The notes below the pieces were generated by a model, which was given only the letters and a program-made list of their open reading frames with translations, did not search any database and was not told where the DNA came from. A DNA stretch of 64,000 nucleotides from Streptosporangium canum (GTDB taxonomy: Bacteria > Actinomycetota > Actinomycetes > Streptosporangiales > Streptosporangiaceae): NCBI RefSeq assembly GCF_900113865.1, contig NZ_FOQY01000031.1:48690-112689 (forward strand), written 5' to 3'. Of this stretch, positions 31,487 through 39,916 are shown one piece after another; the first letter of the stretch is position 1; the number at the start of each line of letters is the position of its first letter. The translations under genes and the position numbers were made by a program.

Positions 31487-31517
31487 GCGGCGGCCTCTCC
31501 GGCCGGCGTGCGACGGT

Positions 31518-31570
31518 GGCGCCGGCCGATCGGGGCGTTCCGCGAGGGCGCCGGCCGATCGGGGCGTTCC
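31518..31570 (+). repeat. 29-base tandem repeat downstream of the WxL-like gene
   Basis: The 24 bases from 31518 to 31541 recur exactly at 31547-31570 (period 29; core GCCGGCCGATCGGGGCGTTC). A third partial copy of the CCGGCCGAT part is near 31655. Confidence 0.8.
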
Positions 31571-31913
31571 ACGCGGGCGCCCCGGACCCGCGCCTTCCGG
31601 GAACGTGGCGGAGCCGAGGCCACCCGCCCAGGGCCCGGCGCGTTCCAGGGCGGCTCCGGCCGATGAGTTGACGTTTCCATGACCAGCCACGCACGCGGAT
31701 GATCGAGGGCCGTCGGCGACCACGGGAGATATTGGGACCGCCGGGGCCGGACAGAGGACGGACAGCATCGTCCGGATCGGGCCTCAAGGGTGTCTGCGCC
31801 GATGCTCGCAGATTCCCGCCGGCGGCGGCCCGATGCCGCGGACCTCGATCGCCCGATTGCGCTCAGCGGCCGGCTCGCGTTCCTTTTTTTGTCTTTTTCC
31901 TGGAAGGGATGTC
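31571..31913. other. Gene-free spacer before the propeller gene
   Basis: About 340 bases with no convincing frame. A pyrimidine-rich tract (TTCCTTTTTTTGTCTTTTTC, 31880-31899) precedes the GAAGGGA ribosome site of the next gene; it is unusual in this GC-rich sequence and could be part of an upstream terminator or of the promoter/leader. Confidence 0.4.
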
Positions 31914-33047
31914 ATGCGTCACCGTTCTCGATGCCTGGGGTATCCGCTCGTGGTCATGGCTCTGATCCTGGCGGCAAGCGCTCCTCTGCCGGTGTCCGCC
32001 TCTGCCGCTCCGCCGCCTCGCCCTCCTTCCCCTGTGCGCCCATGGGTGAAGCTCTGCTCCAAGCTCAAGCTGATGCCGCAGCACCGGCGCATCCGCTGTC
32101 ACTTCCCGCCCGCGCCCCGGCTCGCCGCGGCTGCGGCGGCCAGGCGCATGGCGGAGAGCCGGAGAATACCGACGATCAGTGAACTGTCCATCCCGACCGT
32201 CCCGTCGACTCCCATCGGGATCACCGCCGGGCCGGACGGCGCGATGTGGTTCACCGAGAACTTCGCCAACAAGATCGGGCGCGTCACCACCACCGGCCTG
32301 TTCACCGAGTACACCATCCCCACCACCGCTTCCGAGCCGGCGCACATCACCACCGGGCCGGACGGAGCCCTGTGGTTCACCGAGGCGGTCGGCAACAAGA
32401 TCGGGCGGATCACCACCTCCGGGACGATCACCGAGTACACCATCCCCACCGCGGACTCCTACCCCTGGGGCATCGCCCCCGGGCCGGACGGCAACCTGTG
32501 GTTCGTCGAGACGGTGGGCAACAAGATCGGGCGGATCACCACCTCCGGGACGATCACCGAATACGCCCTGCCGACCAGCGACGTCTACGCCATGCGCATC
32601 ACCCCCGGCCCGGACGGAGCCCTGTGGTTCACCCAGCCGCTGGGGAACAGCATCGGGCGGATCACCACCAGCGGGACGATCACCGAGTTCACCGTCCCGT
32701 CCTCCGGCGCGATGCCCATCGGGATCACCACGGGCCCGGACGGCAAGCTGTGGTACACCGACGCCAACGGAAAGGTCAGCTCCGTCACCACCACGGGCAC
32801 TTTCACCGAATACTCGCTCACCGACCCCGACAGCTTTCCCTGGGGCATCACCGTCGGGTCGGACAACAACCTGTGGTTCGTCGAGCAGAGCGCCAACAAC
32901 GTCGCCAGCGCCTCCACCTCCGGGATCATCAACGAGTACGCGATGCCGACCGTCGTCTCCGGGCCGTTCGACATCGCGGCCGGCCCCGACGACAACCTCT
33001 GGATCACCGAGGACTACGTCGACCAGATCGCGGTCGTGACCCCCTGA
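31914..33047 (+). CDS. Secreted Vgb-like beta-propeller protein
   Basis: A 377-residue exported protein (signal peptide 1-34) made of six to seven propeller blades of about 42 residues, each with GPDGALWFTE and KIGRITTSGTITEY. This is the repeat of virginiamycin B lyase (Vgb), which opens streptogramin B. In Staphylococcus Vgb the acting residues are two His and a Glu in PHxI/EPHGI turns of late blades. Here the matching turns read MPIGI, FPWGI and GPFDI; only blade 2 has a His (EPAHI). Streptogramin lyase activity is therefore doubtful. Blades 2-4 are nearly identical at the DNA level too. Confidence 0.8.
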   Translation: MRHRSRCLGYPLVVMALILAASAPLPVSASAAPPPRPPSPVRPWVKLCSKLKLMPQHRRIRCHFPPAPRLAAAAAARRMAESRRIPTISELSIPTVPSTPIGITAGPDGAMWFTENFANKIGRVTTTGLFTEYTIPTTASEPAHITTGPDGALWFTEAVGNKIGRITTSGTITEYTIPTADSYPWGIAPGPDGNLWFVETVGNKIGRITTSGTITEYALPTSDVYAMRITPGPDGALWFTQPLGNSIGRITTSGTITEFTVPSSGAMPIGITTGPDGKLWYTDANGKVSSVTTTGTFTEYSLTDPDSFPWGITVGSDNNLWFVEQSANNVASASTSGIINEYAMPTVVSGPFDIAAGPDDNLWITEDYVDQIAVVTP

Positions 33048-33053
33048 CCAGGC

Positions 33054-33098
33054 CGGCCGGCAGCCGTCCCGGGAGATCCGGGCCGCGGCTGCCGGCCG
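33054..33098 (+). terminator. Hairpin terminator after the propeller gene
   Basis: CGGCCGGCAGCCG (33054-33066) pairs with CGGCTGCCGGCCG (33086-33098); the loop contains a further CCCGG/CCGGG stem. It lies between convergent genes, so it may serve cydC as well. Confidence 0.65.
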
Positions 33099-33125
33099 TC
33101 CCGCGCCCCGCCGGGCGCCCGCCTT

Positions 33126-33166
33126 CCGGCGGTCACCGTCCCGCTTCCCGGCGGTCACCGTCCCGC
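33126..33166. repeat. 22-base tandem repeat across the cydC stop codon
   Basis: CCGGCGGTCACCGTCCCGC occurs at 33126-33144 and again at 33148-33166 (period 22). In the second copy the TCA at 33155-33157 is the cydC stop; the first copy is an exact duplicate in the spacer. Confidence 0.85.
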
Positions 33167-34834
33167 GGTCAGCGCCTCCGACCGCCACAGGTCGCGGTAG
33201 TACCCCGGGGTGTCCACCAGTTCCCCGTGGGTGCCCCGCTGGACCACCGAGCCGTTCTCCAGCACGACGATCTCGTCCACCCGCTCCAGCCCGCGGAGGC
33301 GGTGGGTGACCAGCAACGTCGTGTGACCGTGGGTGGCGTCCAGCAGATCGGCCATGAGCGCGTCCGCCGTCTCCTCGTCCAGCGCCTCGGCGGGCTCGTC
33401 CAGCAGCAGCACCGGCGGGTCGTTCAGCAGCGCCCGTGCCAGCGCCAGGCGCTGCAACTGCCCTCCGGACACGGTCCGCCCGTCCTCGCCGAGGACGGTG
33501 TCCCACCCGGTCCGCTCCACCCACCGCTCCAGGCGGGCCCGCCGTACGGCCTCGGCCAGCGCGTCCTCGCCGGCCTCCGGGCCGGCCAGCCGCAGGTTGT
33601 CCCTCAGCGATGCCTGGAACACGTACGGATCCTGGGTCAGCCCCGTCATCACCCGCCGGGCGTCGTCCGCCGACAGCCGCCCGATCTCCACCCCGCTCAG
33701 CCGGATCGTGCCGGACTCGGGTTCCACCAGGCGCATCAGGGCCGACAGCAGGGTGCTCTTGCCGGCCCCGCTGGGGCCGACCAGGGCGACGCGCCTGCCG
33801 GGGGTGAGGGTGAGGCTGACGCCGTTGAGGGCGGGGGCGCGGTCGGCGCTGTGCCGGACGACCAGGTCGTCGATCTCGACGGTCGGCGGGCCGTCGGGGA
33901 CGGGGACGGGAGCCGTGGGGTCGGTCACGGCGGGCGGGGTCGCGCGGACCTCCCTGAGGCGGCGCAGGGCGGCGAGCACCCCGGTCAGCCGCTCGCCGGC
34001 CGCGGCCATCGGCAGCACCGGCTCGAACGACACCAGCGAGGTCAGCGCGAGCACCGCCGTGGCGACCGAGCCCGCACCGGAGTTCTGCGCGACCAGGACG
34101 ATCGCCAGCACGGTCAGCCCCTGGGCGAGCATCCCCAGCCCCGTGGCCACCGCGTTCCCCCGGGCCTGCCGGCGCTCCAGCGCGGCCAGCCGGGCGTCGG
34201 CCTCGGCGCAGGCCGCGAGCGCCCGGTCGCCGGCCCCGTAGGCGGCCAGGTCGGCGGAGCCGTGCACCAGGTCGGCGACCCGGGCGGCCAGGTCGGCCCG
34301 CGCGGGGGCGATCCGCGCCGACCAGCGCCGGGCGGCGGCGGCCGTGCCGGCCGGGATCAGCACTCCGGCCACGGCCAGCCCGGCCAGCAGCACCAGCGCC
34401 GCCGCCGGGAGCAGGAACAGCGCGATCACGACGGTGGTCACCGCGGTGACCAGCGCCGCCACCGCCGGCAGCAGGCAGCGCACCAGCAGGTCCTGGGCCG
34501 CGTCGGTGTCGTCGACCATCCGGCTGAGCAGGTCGGCCCCCCGGTGGTTCAGCGGCCCGGCCGGGATGAGCGCCTGGTACAGCCGCTCCCGGGTCGTCGC
34601 CTGCGCCCGCAGCGCGACGTCGTGCCCGGCCAGGCGCTCGCCGTACCGGAAGACGCCCTTGCTCGTCGCGAACGCCCGGACCCCGACGATCGCCACGCTC
34701 AGCGCCGCCAGCGGCGGCTGCTCGGCGGCCCTGGTGATCAGCCATGCCGCCGACCCGATCAGCCCGAGCCCGGCCAGCTCGGCCGCGGCCCCCGCCGCGG
34801 CGGCCAGGGCCATCCGCCCACCTGCCCGGTTCAC
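33155..34834 (-). CDS. cydC: Thiol reductant ABC exporter subunit CydC
   Basis: A 559-residue half-transporter: six membrane helices (about 1-300) and an ATPase domain with Walker A GPSGAGKST, signature VSGGQLQRLALARAL, and Walker B VLLLDEPAEALD. With CydD it exports glutathione/cysteine-type thiols, needed to assemble cytochrome bd. The start is a GTG at 34834 overlapping the cydD stop by four bases. Last gene of the cydABDC operon. Its 3' end is duplicated by a 22-base tandem repeat. Confidence 0.93.
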   Translation of the reverse strand: MNRAGGRMALAAAAGAAAELAGLGLIGSAAWLITRAAEQPPLAALSVAIVGVRAFATSKGVFRYGERLAGHDVALRAQATTRERLYQALIPAGPLNHRGADLLSRMVDDTDAAQDLLVRCLLPAVAALVTAVTTVVIALFLLPAAALVLLAGLAVAGVLIPAGTAAAARRWSARIAPARADLAARVADLVHGSADLAAYGAGDRALAACAEADARLAALERRQARGNAVATGLGMLAQGLTVLAIVLVAQNSGAGSVATAVLALTSLVSFEPVLPMAAAGERLTGVLAALRRLREVRATPPAVTDPTAPVPVPDGPPTVEIDDLVVRHSADRAPALNGVSLTLTPGRRVALVGPSGAGKSTLLSALMRLVEPESGTIRLSGVEIGRLSADDARRVMTGLTQDPYVFQASLRDNLRLAGPEAGEDALAEAVRRARLERWVERTGWDTVLGEDGRTVSGGQLQRLALARALLNDPPVLLLDEPAEALDEETADALMADLLDATHGHTTLLVTHRLRGLERVDEIVVLENGSVVQRGTHGELVDTPGYYRDLWRSEALTAGR

Positions 34835-36588
34835 CGCGATCCTCCGTTCTTCTCCGCCGAAACGGCGCTGGCGGCGCTGACGGCACTGGCGGCCAGATCG
34901 TCTCCGGGGCGGGACGTCCGGCCGGACCCCGGGACGGCCGGACGGTCGGACACCACGCGGCCGTCGGCGATCCGGATCACCCGGTCGGCCAGGTCGATCA
35001 TCGCGGGCCGGTGGGCCACGATCACGGAGGTGCGGCCCTCGGCGAGGTCGCGGGTGGCGGTCACCACCGCACCCTCGCTGCGGCCGTCGAGCCGCGCGGT
35101 CGGCTCGTCGAGCAGCAGGACGTCCGCCGACGGCCGGCAGAACGCGCGGGCGAGCGCGACCCGCTGCCGCTGCCCGGCCGACAGGTTCGCGCCGCGCTCG
35201 CCGAGCACCGTCTCGTATCCCTCGGGCAGCGCCGCCACGAACTCCTCGGCGTACGCCGCCTCCGCCGCCGTCCGGACCTGGTCGACCGTCGCACCGGGGG
35301 AGCCGAGCCTGATGTTGTCGGCCACCGAGGCGGCGAACAGGTGGGGCCGTTGCGGCACGAACGCCAGCCGCCCGCGCCAGGCGTCGAGGTCGGTGAGCTC
35401 GACGCCGTCGATCAGGACCCGGCCGGCCGCGGGGGTGACGAAGCCGAGGAGCAGGTGGAGCAGGGTGCTCTTGCCCGCGCCGCTCTCGCCGACCAGCGCG
35501 ACCCGCTCACCGGGCGCGATCACCAGCGAGACGTCCTCCAGCGCGGCCTCCTCGCGGTCCGGGTAGCGCACGGTGACGTTCTCCAGCCGGATCTCCGGCG
35601 CCGTGCGCCCGCCCGCGCCGGCACCGGACGCCCGCTCACCCCGCGCCGGACGCTCGGCCTGCCCGTCCAGTACGGCGAAGGCCTGGTCGGCGGCGGCGAC
35701 CCCCTCCATCGCCGCGTGGAACTTGTTACCCATGTTGCGCAGCGGCAGGTAGGCCTCGGGGGCGAGCAGCAGCACCAGCAGTGCGATCGACAGATCCAGC
35801 GAACCGGACAGCAGCCGCAGCCCCACCGGCACGGCGACCAGCGCCAGTGACAGCGAGGCGGCCAGCTCCAGCACCAGCGACGACAGGAAGGCCACCCGCA
35901 GCGTGCGCATCGTCGCGTCGCGGTGGGCGTCGGCGACCCGCTGGATCACCCCGGCCTGGAACCGGGCACGGCCGAAGGCACGCAGCGTCGGCAGGCCCCG
36001 GACCACGTCCAGGAAGTGGCCGCCGAGACGGGACAGGGCCTGCCACTGCCGTTCGGTGACGGCCTTGGTGTGCATGCCGACCAGCGCGCCGAAGATCGGG
36101 ATGAGCGGGAGCGTGACCAGCACGATCACCGCGCTGGCCAGGTCGGCGGTGAACAGCCGGACGAGCACGGCGATCGGCACGACACCCGCCACCGCGGCCG
36201 CCGGGAGATAGCCCGACAGGTAGGGGTCGAGGGCGTCCAGACCCCGGCCGGTCAGCGTCACCAGCTCGCCGGAGCGGTGGGAGGTCAGCCGGGCCGGGCC
36301 CAGCTCCTGGAGCCGCGACAGCAGCCGGCGGCGGAGCGCCGACTTCACGCCGGTGCTCGTGCGACCGGCGGCGACGCCCTGCGCCAGGCTCAGCGTCGCC
36401 CGGACGCCGACGACCAGCGCCAGGAAGACCAGGGCCGAGGCCGCGAACCTCCCGGACAGCACGCCGGCCAGTAGCTCCGCCTGGACCAGGACGAGCAGTC
36501 CGGTGACGACCGCGGCGGCCAGGCAGAGAGCCAGGTGGCGGCGGACGGCCCGCTCGCTCAGGGCAAGCCGTAGGAGATCCTTGTGCAT
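34831..36588 (-). CDS. cydD: Thiol reductant ABC exporter subunit CydD
   Basis: A 585-residue half-transporter with the N-terminal membrane domain and a C-terminal ATPase (Walker A GESGAGKST, signature LSAGQRQRVALARAF, Walker B VLLLDEPTARLD). It pairs with CydC. It starts 18 bases after the cydB stop. The Ala/Ser-rich C-terminal tail after about residue 560 (SAVSAASAVSAE) is low-complexity. Confidence 0.93.
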   Translation of the reverse strand: MHKDLLRLALSERAVRRHLALCLAAAVVTGLLVLVQAELLAGVLSGRFAASALVFLALVVGVRATLSLAQGVAAGRTSTGVKSALRRRLLSRLQELGPARLTSHRSGELVTLTGRGLDALDPYLSGYLPAAAVAGVVPIAVLVRLFTADLASAVIVLVTLPLIPIFGALVGMHTKAVTERQWQALSRLGGHFLDVVRGLPTLRAFGRARFQAGVIQRVADAHRDATMRTLRVAFLSSLVLELAASLSLALVAVPVGLRLLSGSLDLSIALLVLLLAPEAYLPLRNMGNKFHAAMEGVAAADQAFAVLDGQAERPARGERASGAGAGGRTAPEIRLENVTVRYPDREEAALEDVSLVIAPGERVALVGESGAGKSTLLHLLLGFVTPAAGRVLIDGVELTDLDAWRGRLAFVPQRPHLFAASVADNIRLGSPGATVDQVRTAAEAAYAEEFVAALPEGYETVLGERGANLSAGQRQRVALARAFCRPSADVLLLDEPTARLDGRSEGAVVTATRDLAEGRTSVIVAHRPAMIDLADRVIRIADGRVVSDRPAVPGSGRTSRPGDDLAASAVSAASAVSAEKNGGSR

Positions 36589-36606
36589 GCGAACCTTTGA
36601 AAAGCC

Positions 36607-37374
36607 TCAGAAGAACGACGGGACCCTGTCGGCCGCACGCCGGGGACCGAACGTGCGCCACACCCATACTTGCGCGCCCAGCATGAGCGGCGCGAACGGC
36701 AGAATCATGACACTCAACACATTCAGCGTTCCGGAGGGTGCGATGTGTTCCAGCAGCCATGGAGCGAGTGCGGCGAGCAGCACGGCGACGGGCAGTGCGG
36801 CGACGCCCGCCGAGGCCAGCAGCGCCCCGCCGGCCCGGCTCGCGCCGGTCACCTGACCGGGCAGCCGCCAGGAGAGGAAGGTCCAGCCGTGGAAGGCGAA
36901 CGCCGCGGCGACCACCAGCCCTCCGCCCAGGCCGGGCAGGCCGATCGGCGACCCGGACAGGCCGCCGGCCATCGCGACCAGCGCCATGCCCCAGCTCAGC
37001 GCCAGGCCGTACGAGCCGAGGCAGATCATCCAGTCCCAGCCCGCCCGCCAGGCGTGGCCGTCGAGGCGGCGGCGGAACCACAGGCCGGCGTCGCGCAGGA
37101 TCCACGAGACGAGCAGGGTCACCACCAGCGGGTAGAGACCGGACAGCACCTCTCCCTCGATCGAGGGGAAGACGCCGAACAGCACACCCGCCACGGCCAC
37201 CAGCCAGACCTCGTTGGCCAGGACGAAGGGCGCCATGGCGGCGACGACGCGGTCGCGGTCCGGCTGGGTCCCGCCCAGCGCGGGCAGCAGCATGCCCACG
37301 CCGATGCCCGAGCCCTCCAGGGCGAAATAGCCGATCAGCAGCAGGGCGAACACGCCCGTCCAGAGGATGTCCAC
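36607..37374 (-). CDS. cydB: Cytochrome bd oxidase subunit II (short form)
   Basis: A 255-residue membrane protein starting MDILWTGVFALLLIGYFALE with GSGIGVGMLLP, the usual N-terminus of CydB. Proteobacterial CydB is about 380 residues; actinobacterial ones are often near 330, so this is at the short end, with about seven helices. It forms the bd-type quinol oxidase with CydA. Ten bases separate it from cydA. Confidence 0.88.
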   Translation of the reverse strand: MDILWTGVFALLLIGYFALEGSGIGVGMLLPALGGTQPDRDRVVAAMAPFVLANEVWLVAVAGVLFGVFPSIEGEVLSGLYPLVVTLLVSWILRDAGLWFRRRLDGHAWRAGWDWMICLGSYGLALSWGMALVAMAGGLSGSPIGLPGLGGGLVVAAAFAFHGWTFLSWRLPGQVTGASRAGGALLASAGVAALPVAVLLAALAPWLLEHIAPSGTLNVLSVMILPFAPLMLGAQVWVWRTFGPRRAADRVPSFF

Positions 37375-37384
37375 GGGCTTCTCC

Positions 37385-38569
37385 CTAGAGGCTCAGCGCG
37401 TGCGCGCGTTCGGTGGAGTCGGCGGGTCCGTCCGCGCCGAGGGTGACGGCGGCGGGTCCGCGCCGGACGGTGCGGACGATCAGGAGGTAGTCGACGACCG
37501 CGAGCAGGCCGAGCACGCCGACGAAGCCGACGAAGGACAGGGTGATCATCCCCTTGGTGAGGCCCGGGGACATGGCGTCGGCGACGGTGAGCCTGCCGTG
37601 GACCAGCCACGGCTGGCGGCCGACCTCGCGGGCCAGCCAGCCGAAGATCGCGGCCAGGAAGGGCAGCGGGGTGATGAGCATGAGGATCGGGTGCGCCCAG
37701 CGCCAGCGCGGCAGCCAGTACACGGTGGGCAGCAGGACGAACATGATGAGGACCTGCAGCAGCTGCCCGATCAGGATCATGAAGCCGAGCCCGATCCCGG
37801 CCAGCGGGGTGCCGTTGAACTTGTCCGGCTGGAACAGGGAGACCGGACCGAACTGGGCGTAGCCGAAGCCGACCGTGACCAGCGAGCCGGCGAAGGCGGC
37901 GACCACCCCCAGGCGGAGCGAGCCCGTGAAGGACTCCCGGTCGGCGGTCCGCCTGAACAGGTGGTAGGCGCTGGCGCCCATCACCACGAACCCACCGGTC
38001 CACAGGCCCGCGCCGAGCACGTGGGGGAGCGCCATGGTCAGCATGGGGTTGGTGACCAGTGCGCCGAAGTCGGTCAGCACCAGGTGGTCGCCCCGCTCCA
38101 CGGCTCCCGCGGGGTTCTGCAGGAACGAGTTGGCCACCATGATCCAGAAGGCCGAGGCGTAGGCGGTCAGCGTCACCAGCCAGATGCACGCCAGGTGGAG
38201 CCACCGGGGCAGCCGGTGCCAGCCGAAGATCCACAGGCCCAGGAAGGTGGACTCCAGGAAGAAGGCGCCGAGCGTCTCGATGGCGAGCGGCGCGCCGAAG
38301 ACGTCTCCCGCGTAGTGGGACAGGCCGCTCCAGCTCATGCCGAACTGGAACTCCATCACCAGTCCGGTGACGATGCCGAGCGCGTAGTTGATCACGTAGA
38401 TCTGACCCCAGAAACGGGTCATCCGCTCGTGCGCCGGCTTGCCGGTCATGGCGTGGCGGGTGTGCATGATCGCGACGAGGGGGGCCAGGCCCAGGGTCAG
38501 CACGACGAACAGGAAGTGGAGACTCCCCGTCACCGCGAACTGCGTCCGAGCCAGGTCGAGCACGTCCAT
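37385..38569 (-). CDS. cydA: Cytochrome bd oxidase subunit I
   Basis: A 394-residue quinol oxidase subunit. His18 (GSLHFLFV) is the likely heme b595 ligand, and GRQPW marks the conserved loop before the quinol site. The Q-loop is short and the C-terminus lacks the long insert of E. coli CydA, as expected for actinobacteria. It reduces O2 to water at low oxygen without pumping protons. First gene of cydABDC; a very large dyad lies upstream, between it and padR. Confidence 0.95.
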   Translation of the reverse strand: MDVLDLARTQFAVTGSLHFLFVVLTLGLAPLVAIMHTRHAMTGKPAHERMTRFWGQIYVINYALGIVTGLVMEFQFGMSWSGLSHYAGDVFGAPLAIETLGAFFLESTFLGLWIFGWHRLPRWLHLACIWLVTLTAYASAFWIMVANSFLQNPAGAVERGDHLVLTDFGALVTNPMLTMALPHVLGAGLWTGGFVVMGASAYHLFRRTADRESFTGSLRLGVVAAFAGSLVTVGFGYAQFGPVSLFQPDKFNGTPLAGIGLGFMILIGQLLQVLIMFVLLPTVYWLPRWRWAHPILMLITPLPFLAAIFGWLAREVGRQPWLVHGRLTVADAMSPGLTKGMITLSFVGFVGVLGLLAVVDYLLIVRTVRRGPAAVTLGADGPADSTERAHALSL

Positions 38570-38598
38570 GGTGTCACCTCCAGTATTATGTCTGTCTA

Positions 38599-38647
38599 CC
38601 TATAGACACTCTACATGTAGAACGTCTACATGTAGAGTGCCTATAGG
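38599..38647. promoter_or_regulatory. Large nested dyad between cydA and padR
   Basis: Two 23-base arms (38599-38621 and 38625-38647) are reverse complements except for one position, around an ACG centre. Each arm contains the perfect palindrome TCTACATGTAGA (38610-38621 and 38625-38636). CTACC on the left and GGTAG on the right extend the symmetry. PadR proteins bind ATGT/ACAT-type palindromes, so PadR probably binds here and controls cydABDC, itself, or both. Confidence 0.75.
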
Positions 38648-38726
38648 AGAGGTAGGGTGGCACCGTGAGTGAGCGAAGCGAACGGGTCGGCGGGACGGTG
38701 CCCGCGCGCCCGGCACGGGAGGCCGC

Positions 38727-39056
38727 GTGAACACCGACGCGCTCCGCGGGCACATGGACGCCCTGCTGCTCTCGGTGCTGGAGCACGACCCCCTGCACGG
38801 TTACGCGATCATCGAGGCGCTGCAGGAGCGCAGCGGAGGCGCGCTGAACGTGCCGACCGGCACCGTCTACCCGGCGCTGCGCCGGCTGGAGCAGGCGGGC
38901 TACCTGGCCAGCGAGTGGGCCACGGTGGGCGGGCGCAAGCGGCGCACCTACCGCCTGACCTCCTCGGGCCGTACGGCCCTGGCGGGGGAGCGCTCCGCCT
39001 GGCGGGAGTTCGCCGGCGCGATCGGCAGCGTGCTGGAGCCGCGGGTTACGCGGTGA
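38727..39056 (+). CDS. PadR family transcriptional regulator
   Basis: A 109-residue PadR repressor of the short, single-domain type. The winged helix is clear: HDPLHGYAIIEALQERSGG, then PTGTVYPALRRLEQAGYL and GRKRRTYRLTSSGR. The start is GTG at 38727 with GGGAGG upstream. It is divergent from cydA across a large dyad. It overlaps the end of the HAAS-type gene by 11 bases tail to tail, an arrangement seen where padR and its membrane partner work together, although the partner is usually co-directional. Confidence 0.9.
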   Translation: MNTDALRGHMDALLLSVLEHDPLHGYAIIEALQERSGGALNVPTGTVYPALRRLEQAGYLASEWATVGGRKRRTYRLTSSGRTALAGERSAWREFAGAIGSVLEPRVTR

Positions 39057-39729
39057 CGGGACGGCGCCGGGTGAGGCTCACGCAGCGGGCCGCGCAGTAC
39101 AGCTGCAGCAGCATGAACGTGTAGCTCACCAGCCCCACGCCGATGCCCGGCGGGTAGTCGGAGAAACCGGTGGGGCCGTGCGAGCCGTACGTCAGCGCCG
39201 TGCCCAGGGCCAGCGTGACCGGCAACATGAGCCAGACGAACACGGCCAGTGACCGGGTGACGAGCCTGGGACGCCGGATCCGGCGCAGCCCGCGCCCCAG
39301 CGCGACCAGCGCGAGCGCGCCGAGCACCCCGGTCAGCATCTGCAGGATGTCCAGCCCGCGGGCGACCGGCACGAACCAGCCCGGTCTGGCGGCGTAGTCG
39401 GCCACATCGGTGGGGAAGATCCGCCAGATCACGGACCACATGAGCGTGGTGAGCGGCATGCTGAGGAAGAGCAGGGCGGCCAGTCTGCGGCCCGCCGAGA
39501 TGGACAGCTCCTCCTGGTAGCCCGGCGCGATCTCGCTGATCGAACCGAACTCCTCGACCGCGACGCGCTCGGCCTCGGCCCGGTCCAGCCCGTCGCCCTC
39601 CAGCGCCTCGGCGGTGTCGAGCAGGCTGTCGCGCGCCTCGGTGACCATGTCGAGCTTCGGACCCCTGGGGCCTTTGAGAGTGCGGCTGAGCCGGGTCACG
39701 TAGTCGTCGATGACTCCGGTGCTCGCCAT
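39046..39729 (-). CDS. HAAS / permease-prefix-type membrane protein
   Basis: A 227-residue protein. Residues 1-75 form a soluble helical domain of the HAAS type (DDYVTRLSRTLKGPRG, then RDSLLDTAEALEGDGLDRAE and VEEFGSISEIAPGYQ), known next to PadR regulators. Four membrane helices follow. GGGGAG precedes the ATG at 39729. Its end overlaps the padR end. In related systems this domain links PadR signalling to the membrane; a direct partnership is inferred. Confidence 0.75.
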   Translation of the reverse strand: MASTGVIDDYVTRLSRTLKGPRGPKLDMVTEARDSLLDTAEALEGDGLDRAEAERVAVEEFGSISEIAPGYQEELSISAGRRLAALLFLSMPLTTLMWSVIWRIFPTDVADYAARPGWFVPVARGLDILQMLTGVLGALALVALGRGLRRIRRPRLVTRSLAVFVWLMLPVTLALGTALTYGSHGPTGFSDYPPGIGVGLVSYTFMLLQLYCAARCVSLTRRRPVTA

Positions 39730-39916
39730 GTTCTCCCCAGCCGTGTGATCCCCCTTGAGGGTGTTCGCCCCCCCATCCTGCCCTCCGGGCGGGACCGGCG
39801 CATCGGGGACCACCCTGATAATCCCCCGAGCCCGCCGCCGCCCGCCGCCGCCTGCCGCCGGGCACCGGCCGCCGGGCACCAGCGCGGCGGCAGGATCCCG
39901 GCGCGCCGGGCGGGCC

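Noticed and set aside
31914..33047. Calling the propeller gene vgb (streptogramin resistance)
   Set aside because: Catalytic His/Glu turns do not match and the protein is secreted, so I give no gene symbol.
28876..33047. The WxL-like genes and propeller as an antibiotic or defence cluster
   Set aside because: No enzyme, nuclease, transporter or regulator typical of such clusters is present; a surface-protein group fits better.
31863..34886. Minus-strand frame of about 1000 codons covering the propeller gene and cydC
   Set aside because: It is out of frame with cydC and antisense to the propeller; its composition is low-complexity Arg/Gly/Ala.
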